In this document: one piece after another, positions 1 to 7,549 of the stretch
Position numbering within the stretch: position 1 is the stretch's first letter
Layout of the letters: the number at the start of each line of letters is the position of its first letter
DNA from: Flavobacteriales bacterium UBA2798
Lineage (GTDB): Bacteria; Bacteroidota; Bacteroidia; Flavobacteriales_D; UBA2798
Length of the DNA stretch: 11,302 nucleotides
Direction: 5' to 3'
NCBI GenBank assembly: GCA_002351955.1
Contig: DEHO01000043.1
Location: 23,941-35,242 of the forward strand
The notes under the pieces: model-generated
Databases searched by the model: none
Seen by the model: only the letters and a program-made list of their open reading frames with translations
Told to the model about the DNA's origin: nothing
Position numbers and translations under genes: made by a program

Positions 1-1253
1 CTCCACTTACGCTCACAGTTAGTCCGGGAGACACCATTTGTCCAGGCACTATTACTACTATCAGTGCCACGGCAAACGGAGGTTCGGGTGGATATGTTTA
101 TCATTGGAACAATAATCTTTCCAACGCAACATCACACAACATATCTCCAGCAGCCAGCACGACATATTCTGTATATGCAAGTGATGCAAATGCATGTACA
201 ACAACTGCACAAACGATTTTTGTCCATGTTAACGATATCAATCTGCTGCAATTGGGTGTAACAGCAACTCCGGATCTTTGTATTGGTCAAACAGGATTGG
301 TATTTACCGAAATGGGAACCGCGACAGGAATCTATATCATTACCTGGAACAACAATCTGCCCAATGGTCCCGGACCATTCTCGATAACACCTACAACAAG
401 CGGATATTACACCGCAACAATTACTGATGGATGTGGCAATCAACGCGTGGAGTCCACCTGGGTAGAAGTACATCCCAATCCCGACGTACAACTCAGCCCG
501 CAACTGACCAATGCCTGCGGCTCCGCTCCCCTAACATTCTTCAACGATATGCCCAATGAAAACGGATCATCGTTCGCATGGAATTTCGGAGATGGAAATA
601 CATCCACTCTTGAGGTTGTTACCCATCCGTACACAGTGAGCGGAGTATATAACGTATCGCTTATTGTTACATCACCATGGGGATGTGTAGGAACAGACCA
701 GACACAAGTGGGAGTTACCGTTCGACTGCAATCGGAAGCCGACTTTGAAATCAGCGATCTTGATCTCTCCATTTTTCATCCGGAAGCACGATTCACAAAC
801 ACCAGCACCAATGCAACATTTGCAAGCTGGATGTTTGGCGACGGAAACGGCTCGACAGTATACTCACCCATGCACACGTATGCTAACACGGGCACTTATG
901 AGGTGACATTGATATCCAATAACAATCAGAATTGTCCGGATACCATCACCAAATTCATCCAGGTTAGTCCGGAATTTACCTTCTACATTCCCAATGCATT
1001 CACTCCGGATGGAGATGGCAAGAATGATGTCTTCTATGGAAAAGGTGAAAATATTGCAGAATACGATCTGATGATCTTTAACCGCTGGGGTGAGATGGTG
1101 TTTAACACGCAAAACATCAACACTGCATGGGACGGAACATATCGCGGATCAGAAGAGCCAAAAGCCGATGTGTATGTTTACAAAGTAAAGATCAAAGACA
1201 GCGTCAGAGGAGAATACCACTTCTATGACGGACACGTGGCGATTGTGAAGTGA
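1..1253 (+). CDS. Secreted PKD/Ig-like surface protein with T9SS type B sorting domain (3' part only)
   Basis: The frame is open from the first complete codon at nt 3 to the TGA at 1251-1253, giving 416 visible residues; the start lies left of the window. In order I see two Ig-like/SprB-type repeats (about residues 1-158, with Cys-Xaa-Gly and YxYxW or W-N-N-N patterns), then two PKD domains (about 160-240 and 245-320). Each PKD domain carries the hallmark WxFGDGN (residues 193 and 276), and the second also has a HTYxxxGTYEVTL strand. Last is a roughly 90-residue gliding-motility-associated C-terminal domain, starting FYIPNAFTPDGDGKND (from residue 327), with FNRWGE in the middle and GHVAIVK at the end. 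In known Bacteroidota this last domain (CHU_C, TIGR04131) directs export through the type IX secretion system and anchors the cargo at the surface. The role is inferred to be adhesion or matrix; no catalytic domain is visible in this part. Family certain, function unknown. Confidence 0.93.
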   Translation, partial: PLTLTVSPGDTICPGTITTISATANGGSGGYVYHWNNNLSNATSHNISPAASTTYSVYASDANACTTTAQTIFVHVNDINLLQLGVTATPDLCIGQTGLVFTEMGTATGIYIITWNNNLPNGPGPFSITPTTSGYYTATITDGCGNQRVESTWVEVHPNPDVQLSPQLTNACGSAPLTFFNDMPNENGSSFAWNFGDGNTSTLEVVTHPYTVSGVYNVSLIVTSPWGCVGTDQTQVGVTVRLQSEADFEISDLDLSIFHPEARFTNTSTNATFASWMFGDGNGSTVYSPMHTYANTGTYEVTLISNNNQNCPDTITKFIQVSPEFTFYIPNAFTPDGDGKNDVFYGKGENIAEYDLMIFNRWGEMVFNTQNINTAWDGTYRGSEEPKADVYVYKVKIKDSVRGEYHFYDGHVAIVK

Positions 1254-1282
1254 ATTTAGAACACCAATAAACAAAGCTCCCT

Positions 1283-1314
1283 AAGGCCCACTGAGATTTT
1301 TCTTGGTGGGCCTT
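1283..1314 (+). terminator. Hairpin downstream of the PKD gene, probable transcription terminator
   Basis: A perfect 9-bp stem, AAGGCCCAC (1283-1291) with GTGGGCCTT (1306-1314), encloses a 14-nt loop rich in T. It begins 30 nt after the TGA of the PKD gene. The following GGTGTTGTT is only a weak T-tract. An outer pair, AACACC (1260-1265) with GGTGTT (1315-1320), could extend the structure across an unpaired stretch on the 5' side. Termination is inferred from structure and position. Confidence 0.6.
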
Positions 1315-1337
1315 GGTGTTGTTAGTGGCTTAGTGGT

Positions 1338-1345
1338 TATATTTG
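1338..1345 (+). promoter_or_regulatory. Bacteroidota -7 box TATATTTG abutting the propeller gene start
   Basis: TATATTTG matches the Bacteroidota primary-sigma -7 consensus TAnnTTTG exactly. A TTG compatible with the -33 element lies at 1313-1315 (22-nt spacer); another at 1319-1321 has a 16-nt spacer. Only three bases (AAC) separate the box from the ATG at 1349, so if it is used, the transcript would begin at or near the start codon and be leaderless. Confidence 0.5.
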
Positions 1346-1348
1346 AAC

Positions 1349-4189
1349 ATGACACGAATCTTACTCCTCTTATTTGTTGCGATGCCATTTACTGCAGGCG
1401 CGCAACGTAAATCCACTATAGAAAATTCCTATACGCTTGCAAGAGAACGCATGAGCGCATGGGAAAAACATAAAAGCAAAAGCGATCAATCACTGCTGAA
1501 AGGAATTGAATTCAGATCAGTTGGTCCGAGTGTAATGAGCGGACGAGTGGTAGATATTGAAGTCGACCCCAACGATGAAACCCATTTTTTTGTTGCTTAT
1601 GCCACAGGAGGATTATGGGAAACAAGAAACAATGGAACAACATTTACCCCTCTTTTCGACAAGGAATGGATTTTTGGAATCGGTGATATTGCCATCGACT
1701 GGAAAAGCGATGTGATCTATGTAGGAACAGGAGAAAACAACTCCAGTCGTTCTTCCTACGCAGGTATCGGATTATTTCGTAGCAGCGATCATGGAAAAAG
1801 CTGGCAACATCTTGGACTCGAAGAAACGCATCATATCGGTCGGGTAATACTTCACCCTACAGATGCAAATACCATTTGGGTGAGCAGTATCGGTCATCTT
1901 TTCACTCCCAACAAAGAACGTGGATTGTATAAATCAAGCGACGGTGGAAAAACCTGGAAACAAACCTTGTTCGTGAATGAAAATACCGGGGTAATTGATC
2001 TTATTGTAGATGAGAAAAATCCATCTGTGCTTTACGCCGCATCGTGGCATCGCGAGCGCCGTGCCTGGAATTTTATTGAAAGCGGAAACGGTTCAGGAAT
2101 ATACAAAAGCACAAATGGCGGTGACAGCTGGCAAAAGATTTCCACTCCCGAGAGCGGATTTCCACAGAGAGACGGCGTGGGAAGAATCGGAATTGCGCTT
2201 TGTAAAAACAAACCCGAAATTATATATGCTTTTCTCGATAATCAGGCATTACGCAAAGACTTTAAAAAGGAAAGTGATCCGGAGGCATTAAGTAAAGATC
2301 AACTGAAAAAAATGAGCAAAGAAGAATTTCTGTCGCTCGACGAAAAAAAGATAAATCGCTTTTTACAAGAAAACAATTTTCCTAAAAAAATAACTGTTGA
2401 GCTCGTTCGTACTAAAATTCTTGACAACAGTATCAGTCCCAAAACGCTTGCAGAATACCTTGAAGATGCCAATGCACTTTTGTTCGACACCCCTGTAACC
2501 GGGGCAGAATTTTACCGATCAAATGACGGAGGGAAGACCTGGAAGAAAACACATGATACCTATGTGGAAGATCTTGTTTTCACCTATGGATATTATTTTG
2601 GTCAGATCAGCATAGATGAAAACGATCCTGAAAAAATATATGCATCCGCTTTTGTTGTAATTAAATCTGAAGACGGAGGAAAAACATTTGAAAGCATCAA
2701 CGGCGACAATGTGCATGTCGATCATCACGCTTTGTACGTAAATCCAAAACGAAAAGGTCATTTGATAAACGGTAACGATGGGGGAGTAAATATCAGCTAC
2801 GACAATGGTACAAGCTGGATTCGTTGCAATACTCCTGCAGTTGGACAATTCTATACCATAAATGTTGACATGGCATCTCCCTACAACATTTACGGAGGGT
2901 TACAGGACAATGGGGTATGGTATGGATCATCGCAACACCTGGAGAGTTTGTCCTGGCAAATGGAAGGTGAATATCCCTGGAAAACAATTCTTGGTGGTGA
3001 CGGCATGCAAGTGATGATAGATCCACGCGACAACAGTACAGTGTATACCGGGTATCAATTTGGACATTATTACCGCATCAATAAAAACACAGGCGAAAGT
3101 TTTTATATAACACCCAAGCATGAACTGGGTGAGCGTCCATTGCGCTGGAACTGGCAAACACCCATATGGCTATCTACACACAGTGCGGATGTAATTTATA
3201 TGGGAGCAAACAAAGTTTTCCGTTCGCTTAAAAAAGGAGAAGAATTTGTTGCCATTTCAGGAGACCTCACCAAAGGCGGCAAACCCGGTGATGTAGCATT
3301 CGGTACAATTACTGCGCTGCACGAATCGCCTTTAAAATTTGGACTGTTGTATGCCGGAACAGACGATGGATTTGTATGGCTAACAAAGGATGGAGGAAAC
3401 AGCTGGAACAACATTACAGGAACGCTTCCTGCCGATTTCACTGTTCGCAGAGTACAGGCTTCACGTTTTGTTGAGGGAAGAGTATATGTTTGTCTGAACG
3501 GTCATACCCGTGATGATTTTTCAACCATGGTGTTTTCTTCCGAAGATTATGGAAAAACCTGGTCACGAATTGCCACTGATATTTCCGGGGAAGCAGTGAA
3601 CGTTATACGTGAAGATCCTGCCAATGAAAATTTAATTTATGTTGGAACAGACCATGGTGTATATGCATCACTCGACAAAGGAAAATCTTTTCAACTACTA
3701 AACACCAATTTTCCCAACGTTCCTGTTCACGATTTGGTAATTCATCCCCGCGACAAGGAGTTGGTTGTAGGAACACACGGCCGCTCTGTATACGTTGCAA
3801 ATATTGCACCCTTGCAAGAACTCACAACAGTAGTGCAATCACAGTCGCTCTATCTGTATACACCCAAAGAAATTACCCATTCACGGATGTGGGGAAAAAG
3901 CTGGAGCAAATGGGAAAAAGGATATGAACCTGAAATAGCAATTTATTTCTGGACAACTGCAGCCGGAAGTGCAAACATTGAACTTCGCGAGGCAAGCGGT
4001 AAACTGGTTTATGCCGACAAAACACAACACCAAAAAGGACTGACTCGTTTTATGTACAATCTGAAAAACAATCAGGAAAAAACCGAAAACGGAAAGAATG
4101 AATTTCTCAAGCCTGGTGATTATAAACTAAGCGTAAGCAGCGGAGCGTCTACCAGTACCACAACATTAAAAATTACAGAGAATCGGTGA
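1349..4189 (+). CDS. Secreted BNR/Asp-box beta-propeller protein (sortilin/VPS10-like, 'WD40/YVTN/BNR repeat' family)
   Basis: The product is 946 residues. A signal peptide (MTRILLLLFVAMPFTAGA, then Q) supports the ATG at 1349 over the in-frame TTG at 1343, which is part of a promoter-like box. Nine Asp boxes (S/T-x-D/N-x-G-x-[ST]-[WF], one with Tyr before the Gly) begin near residues 145, 196, 254, 391, 440, 483, 679, 731 and 774, with a degenerate TRNNGTTF at 92. They mark a large, probably double, beta-propeller. A Lys/Glu-rich helical insertion occupies about residues 298-385. The last 90 or so residues look like a FlgD/Ig-like beta domain, with PGDYKLSV near the end. Such proteins are often labelled glycosyl hydrolase because sialidases share Asp boxes, but I see no sialidase active-site evidence, so no enzyme activity is assigned. 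No recognisable T9SS sorting domain is present; periplasmic or outer-membrane-associated location is likely. It converges with the phosphatase gene. Confidence 0.9.
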   Translation: MTRILLLLFVAMPFTAGAQRKSTIENSYTLARERMSAWEKHKSKSDQSLLKGIEFRSVGPSVMSGRVVDIEVDPNDETHFFVAYATGGLWETRNNGTTFTPLFDKEWIFGIGDIAIDWKSDVIYVGTGENNSSRSSYAGIGLFRSSDHGKSWQHLGLEETHHIGRVILHPTDANTIWVSSIGHLFTPNKERGLYKSSDGGKTWKQTLFVNENTGVIDLIVDEKNPSVLYAASWHRERRAWNFIESGNGSGIYKSTNGGDSWQKISTPESGFPQRDGVGRIGIALCKNKPEIIYAFLDNQALRKDFKKESDPEALSKDQLKKMSKEEFLSLDEKKINRFLQENNFPKKITVELVRTKILDNSISPKTLAEYLEDANALLFDTPVTGAEFYRSNDGGKTWKKTHDTYVEDLVFTYGYYFGQISIDENDPEKIYASAFVVIKSEDGGKTFESINGDNVHVDHHALYVNPKRKGHLINGNDGGVNISYDNGTSWIRCNTPAVGQFYTINVDMASPYNIYGGLQDNGVWYGSSQHLESLSWQMEGEYPWKTILGGDGMQVMIDPRDNSTVYTGYQFGHYYRINKNTGESFYITPKHELGERPLRWNWQTPIWLSTHSADVIYMGANKVFRSLKKGEEFVAISGDLTKGGKPGDVAFGTITALHESPLKFGLLYAGTDDGFVWLTKDGGNSWNNITGTLPADFTVRRVQASRFVEGRVYVCLNGHTRDDFSTMVFSSEDYGKTWSRIATDISGEAVNVIREDPANENLIYVGTDHGVYASLDKGKSFQLLNTNFPNVPVHDLVIHPRDKELVVGTHGRSVYVANIAPLQELTTVVQSQSLYLYTPKEITHSRMWGKSWSKWEKGYEPEIAIYFWTTAAGSANIELREASGKLVYADKTQHQKGLTRFMYNLKNNQEKTENGKNEFLKPGDYKLSVSSGASTSTTTLKITENR

Positions 4190-4245
4190 ATAGTAAAAGG
4201 TGAACGGCAAAATGAAAATTTAGATCTCTTTCCCAGTCTCGTTCT

Positions 4246-6390
4246 CTAAACGCGCACTCCGATCACACAGACATCATCAATCTGTTCCATGTCGCCTTTC
4301 CAGGTGTGAAAAGCGGTATGCAGAACATCTCGCTGCTCTTGCATTGATAGATGTCCGTTTTGAAAAATAAGTTTTTTGAATTGAGACTGCTTATATTTTT
4401 TTCCGTTGGGACCACCAAACTGATCTGCAAAACCATCAGTAAGAATATACAAGCTTTCGCCCTTTTGCAGCTTCAGTTTGTGTTTCGTAAATGGCTCTGA
4501 ATAATGCTCTAAAAAGTTTCCAACCGGTTGTCGATCGGGTTTAATTTCGAATACGGCAAAAGAACTTTCGGGATCTTCTATTGCAAGATGTTTTTCAGGC
4601 AATGAGCCTTTTGCAGCAAAAAGGAACATTGAATTGTTTGCGCCGGCATATTGCAATTCTACGCTTCCATCCGGCAGGCGTCTTATGGAACAAAGCGCAA
4701 TGTCCATTCCATCTTTTACCGAGCTGACATCCCTGCGCTGACGCAATGTTTCGTTTACCAATAAATTCAACTTATCTAAAATAGCTGCCGGTTCCCGTAA
4801 ACCAAATTCCTTTACACACCGGTTCAGATTATTATTGGCAACAATACTCACAAAAGCGCCCGGAACTCCGTGCCCTGTACAATCTACTGCTGCAAAAAGT
4901 GATAAGTCACCAAATTGTTCAGCCCAATAAAAATCACCGCTTACAATATCTTTTGGTAAATAATAAATAAAGTATTCAGGCAAAAATCCATCCATAAATT
5001 CTTTTGCCGGAAGAATTGCTTCCTGGATATGTTGTGCATACCGAATAGAGTCCAGAATCTCTTTGTTCTTTTCTTCAACCAATTCTTTCTGTTCGGAAAT
5101 GATTCTGTTCGCCCGCTTACGCGCCTGAAGTCCTCGCCACACAACAAGCAGAATTAGCATACACAACGCCAATCCTATTCCCATATAAATTTTCTGCAGG
5201 CGCTGACGTTTATTACTTTCTTCATGAACGATGTCGCGACGTTGTTGCTCCAGCATCATTTCACGCTCCCGCTGATCGAAACCATAACGCATTTCTTCCT
5301 CAACAAGCTTGGCAGTATTTTCAGAGTTGTACAAACTATCTTTTATAGTGACAAACTCGCGATAGTACTTCAACGCACTATCAGCATTTCGTTGTCCTTC
5401 GAAAACATTAAACAACGTAAAGGCAGAATTTTTTATCCCTTCAGGAGAACCTACTGTAGCGGAAAGATCATAACTCCTTCTTGCAAACTCAAGCGCTTTC
5501 TTAAAATCCTTTTGTTTAACATAAACCTGTGCAATCGAGTTGTACGTATCAATCTGACCCTGCACATCCTGCGCACGATTACGAATTGGAAGTGAATAAA
5601 AGAAATGATACAGCGCCTTGTCATAATCGCCTTTATCAGCATATGCACCGCCCATGTTGTTACGCACAGTGGCGACCATAAATTCATCATTCATTCGTTG
5701 AGCACCTTCCAATGCCTGCTCATAAATCTCAATTGATTTATCAAATTGTTCGGTCTTCAAATAAACTTCAGCCATATTGGCCAGAGCAGTATTAATACCT
5801 TTTTGATTGCCAAGTTCCTTTTGTATAGCTAAAACTTTATCATACAACGCAAGTGCTTTATCATATTCCTGTCGCTTGGTATGAATAAGCCCAATGTTGT
5901 TGTAAGCAATCGACATTCCTTGTTTGTCACTGAGTCGTTCAAAACAACTGAGTGCTTTGTAATAATATTCTATAGAACGGGCGTGCTGTCCGATTCTGGA
6001 AAATACAATTCCGTAACCGTTATAGGTACTCGCCAACCCATCCAGATCACCTGCGCCCAAACAATTTTGTTCGGATTGCTGATAAGCGTCCAATGCACTA
6101 TTGTATTCGCCTTTCATGATAAAGGCTACTGCTTTGTTGCGGAGAATTTGTCCGAGCCCTTTACTCGCTCCTTTCGGGGCAAATTCCCCAATGGAAAAAT
6201 TGCAGAGTGAAATTGCAGAATCAGGAACAGAAAAAACAAGCGGCCATGATAGTTCATCCATTGCCTTTAAACGTACACTATCTGGTTCCGCACGATTGTT
6301 ATACACGCTCCACAGAGAATCCGCATTGCTATATACGTTCCCGGAATGAAGACAAATCATTACTATGAATAGAAAGAGAGCTCTAGACAT
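4246..6390 (-). CDS. Membrane-anchored TPR sensor with cytoplasmic SpoIIE/PP2C-type serine/threonine phosphatase
   Basis: The 714-residue product starts at the ATG whose complement is 6388-6390. A signal peptide (about 1-22) is followed by TPR helices over about residues 80-355. The pattern (N-x-G/A-x-x-[YFH]...ALxxY) recurs at a strict 40-residue period near 123, 163, 203, 243 and 283. A charged coiled coil (about 358-400), one transmembrane helix (about 401-421) and a second coiled coil lead to SIRYAQHIQEAILP, the usual entry to this class of SpoIIE domain. The phosphatase domain (about 460-714) has the metal-binding aspartates in SGDFYW (D486), DCTGHGVPG (D503), LTDGFADQFGG (D652) and the terminal IDDVCVIG (D705-D706), so it should be active. 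Known relatives dephosphorylate Ser/Thr-phosphorylated proteins such as anti-anti-sigma factors. The inferred topology is TPRs outside the inner membrane and phosphatase inside. No partner kinase or STAS protein is nearby. Confidence 0.94.
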   Translation of the reverse strand: MSRALFLFIVMICLHSGNVYSNADSLWSVYNNRAEPDSVRLKAMDELSWPLVFSVPDSAISLCNFSIGEFAPKGASKGLGQILRNKAVAFIMKGEYNSALDAYQQSEQNCLGAGDLDGLASTYNGYGIVFSRIGQHARSIEYYYKALSCFERLSDKQGMSIAYNNIGLIHTKRQEYDKALALYDKVLAIQKELGNQKGINTALANMAEVYLKTEQFDKSIEIYEQALEGAQRMNDEFMVATVRNNMGGAYADKGDYDKALYHFFYSLPIRNRAQDVQGQIDTYNSIAQVYVKQKDFKKALEFARRSYDLSATVGSPEGIKNSAFTLFNVFEGQRNADSALKYYREFVTIKDSLYNSENTAKLVEEEMRYGFDQREREMMLEQQRRDIVHEESNKRQRLQKIYMGIGLALCMLILLVVWRGLQARKRANRIISEQKELVEEKNKEILDSIRYAQHIQEAILPAKEFMDGFLPEYFIYYLPKDIVSGDFYWAEQFGDLSLFAAVDCTGHGVPGAFVSIVANNNLNRCVKEFGLREPAAILDKLNLLVNETLRQRRDVSSVKDGMDIALCSIRRLPDGSVELQYAGANNSMFLFAAKGSLPEKHLAIEDPESSFAVFEIKPDRQPVGNFLEHYSEPFTKHKLKLQKGESLYILTDGFADQFGGPNGKKYKQSQFKKLIFQNGHLSMQEQRDVLHTAFHTWKGDMEQIDDVCVIGVRV

Positions 6391-6395
6391 AGTAT

Positions 6396-6402
6396 CAAAA
6401 TA
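6396..6402 (-). promoter_or_regulatory. Imperfect -7 box (TATTTTG) 5 nt before the phosphatase gene
   Basis: On the minus strand TATTTTG, one base short of TAnnTTTG, ends 5 nt before the ATG. I find no well-spaced TTG for a -33 element, and the sequence overlaps one arm of a possible hairpin. It is listed because its position resembles the boxes before rlmN and the propeller gene; alone it is weak. Confidence 0.25.
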
Positions 6403-6444
6403 GGCTAATTTTCTTTAGCCCATCGCGGTTGGATTGGCCTATTT
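6398..6444 (-). promoter_or_regulatory. Two mutually exclusive hairpins upstream of the phosphatase gene
   Basis: GGCTAA (6403-6408) pairs with TTAGCC (6415-6420) around a 6-nt loop. AAATAGGC (6398-6405) alternatively pairs perfectly with GCCTATTT (6437-6444) over 8 bp. Both use bases 6403-6405, so they cannot form together. The region lies 8-54 nt upstream of the phosphatase ATG and could be a terminator of read-through, an attenuator, or an operator. No protein-binding site is recognised. Confidence 0.3.
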
Positions 6445-6511
6445 CGCCGAATAGCTCTTTTCTGCCACAAACACTAAAAAATAACTGATAAAGATTTACC
6501 CGAGATCCGCT

Positions 6512-6531
6512 AAAACGTGGTTAAACCCGTT
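6512..6531 (-). terminator. Possible terminator just after the polyprenyl synthase gene
   Basis: Immediately after the TAG, the minus strand reads AACGGGTTTAACCACGTT followed by two more T. It can fold into a 7-bp stem (AACG/CGTT plus GGT/ACC) with one bulged A and a 3-nt loop, ending in a run of four T. The stem is short, so it is only a candidate. The rest of the 141-nt gap up to 6391 holds the alternative hairpins and no ORF I can support. Confidence 0.35.
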
Positions 6532-7506
6532 CTATTTCTTCCGTTCAACGGTATACAGGACTAATCCCTCCAGTGCGCGGCGATACTCTGATTCGGGAAA
6601 CGTATGAAGAATAGTTAATGCTTTATCCTTGAATTCATGCATACGTTTTGTAGCATATTGCACTCCTCCGCTTTTCAAAACAAAATCGACTACTTCCTGC
6701 ACCTTTTTAGGGTCCTCATTGTGGTTTTTTACATAGTTGATTATTTTGCGACGTACGCCTTTCTCTGCATTATTTAAAGCGTAAATCAGTGGCAATGTCA
6801 TTTTCTTTTCCTTGATATCAATCCCTGTTGGTTTTCCGATATCCTCTCCGGAACCAAAATCGAAAATGTCGTCTTTGATCTGAAAGGCCATTCCAACGTG
6901 CTCGCCAAATTGGTACATTTTATCAATAGCAGCTTCATCACATTTGGTAGAGGCCGCCCCGCAAGCACAACAAGCAGCAACTAAAGACGCTGTTTTCTGG
7001 CGGATAATTTCATAATAAATCTCCTCTGTAATATTAAGCTTTCTTGCTTTTTCAATCTGAAGCAATTCTCCTTCGCTCATTTCACGAACCGCATTGCTTA
7101 CTATTTGCAGGAGTCGAAATTCTCCTTTATCGATTGAAAGCAATAATCCCTTCGAGAGGAGATAATCACCTACCAATACAGCTATTTTATTTTTCCATAA
7201 AGCATTCAGTGAAAAGAATCCCCGCCGCTCATTCGAATCGTCAACCACATCATCGTGCACCAATGTTGCAGTGTGCAATAATTCAATAAGTCCGGCCCCG
7301 GTATATGCGCTATCACTGATTTCCCCACATGTCTTTGCGCTAAGGAATACAAACATCGGACGCATCTGTTTTCCCTTTCGCTTCACGATGTAATGCGTGA
7401 TCTTATCAAGCAAAACCGTACGACTTTTCATCGCTTCACGAAAACGGATTTCAAACTCGGCTATTTCCGAGTGAATGGGTGCTTGTACTTCCTTTATGCT
7501 AAGCAT
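6532..7506 (-). CDS. ispB: Long-chain all-trans polyprenyl diphosphate synthase (IspB-like)
   Basis: The product condenses isopentenyl diphosphate onto an allylic diphosphate to make the isoprenoid side chain of the respiratory quinone (menaquinone in most Bacteroidota); it is a cytosolic Mg2+-dependent enzyme. I chose the ATG at 7506 (MLSIKEVQAPI), giving 324 residues, typical for the family; a TTG at 7563 would add 19 residues and overlap the preceding gene. Motifs in order: KRKGKQMRPMF near residue 45, first Asp-rich motif HDDVVDDSNERRG with DDVVD at 85-89, GDYLLSKG, and second Asp-rich motif QIKDDIFDF at 212-216 followed by GKPTGIDIKEKKMTLPL. The fifth residue before the first DDxxD is Ala, which in this family fits a long-chain rather than a C15/C20 product. 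It follows the exported-protein gene by 43 nt. Near-matches to TAnnTTTG lie upstream (TATCTTCG, 7513-7520; TATCTTTC, 7537-7544). Exact chain length cannot be read from sequence. Confidence 0.92.
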   Translation of the reverse strand: MLSIKEVQAPIHSEIAEFEIRFREAMKSRTVLLDKITHYIVKRKGKQMRPMFVFLSAKTCGEISDSAYTGAGLIELLHTATLVHDDVVDDSNERRGFFSLNALWKNKIAVLVGDYLLSKGLLLSIDKGEFRLLQIVSNAVREMSEGELLQIEKARKLNITEEIYYEIIRQKTASLVAACCACGAASTKCDEAAIDKMYQFGEHVGMAFQIKDDIFDFGSGEDIGKPTGIDIKEKKMTLPLIYALNNAEKGVRRKIINYVKNHNEDPKKVQEVVDFVLKSGGVQYATKRMHEFKDKALTILHTFPESEYRRALEGLVLYTVERKK

Positions 7507-7549
7507 ATGTTGCGAAGATAAGGGGGAATTTTTAATGAAAGATAAATTT

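Noticed and set aside
252..1253. A complete gene starting at the TTG at 252.
   Set aside because: The same frame is open back to nt 3 and encodes continuous Ig-like repeat sequence, so this is the interior of a larger gene truncated by the window edge.
1349..4189. Calling the propeller protein a sialidase or glycosyl hydrolase.
   Set aside because: Asp boxes are structural and occur in sortilins, photosystem assembly factors and others; I cannot identify the sialidase arginine triad or nucleophile.
4190..4245. A bidirectional terminator between the convergent propeller and phosphatase genes.
   Set aside because: Only the 6-bp palindrome AGATCT is visible; there is no stem-loop with a T-run on either strand.
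5224..5595. Plus-strand ORF of 123 codons within the phosphatase gene.
   Set aside because: It lies wholly antisense to the conserved TPR/coiled-coil region, shows no domain or signal peptide, and looks like an antisense shadow.
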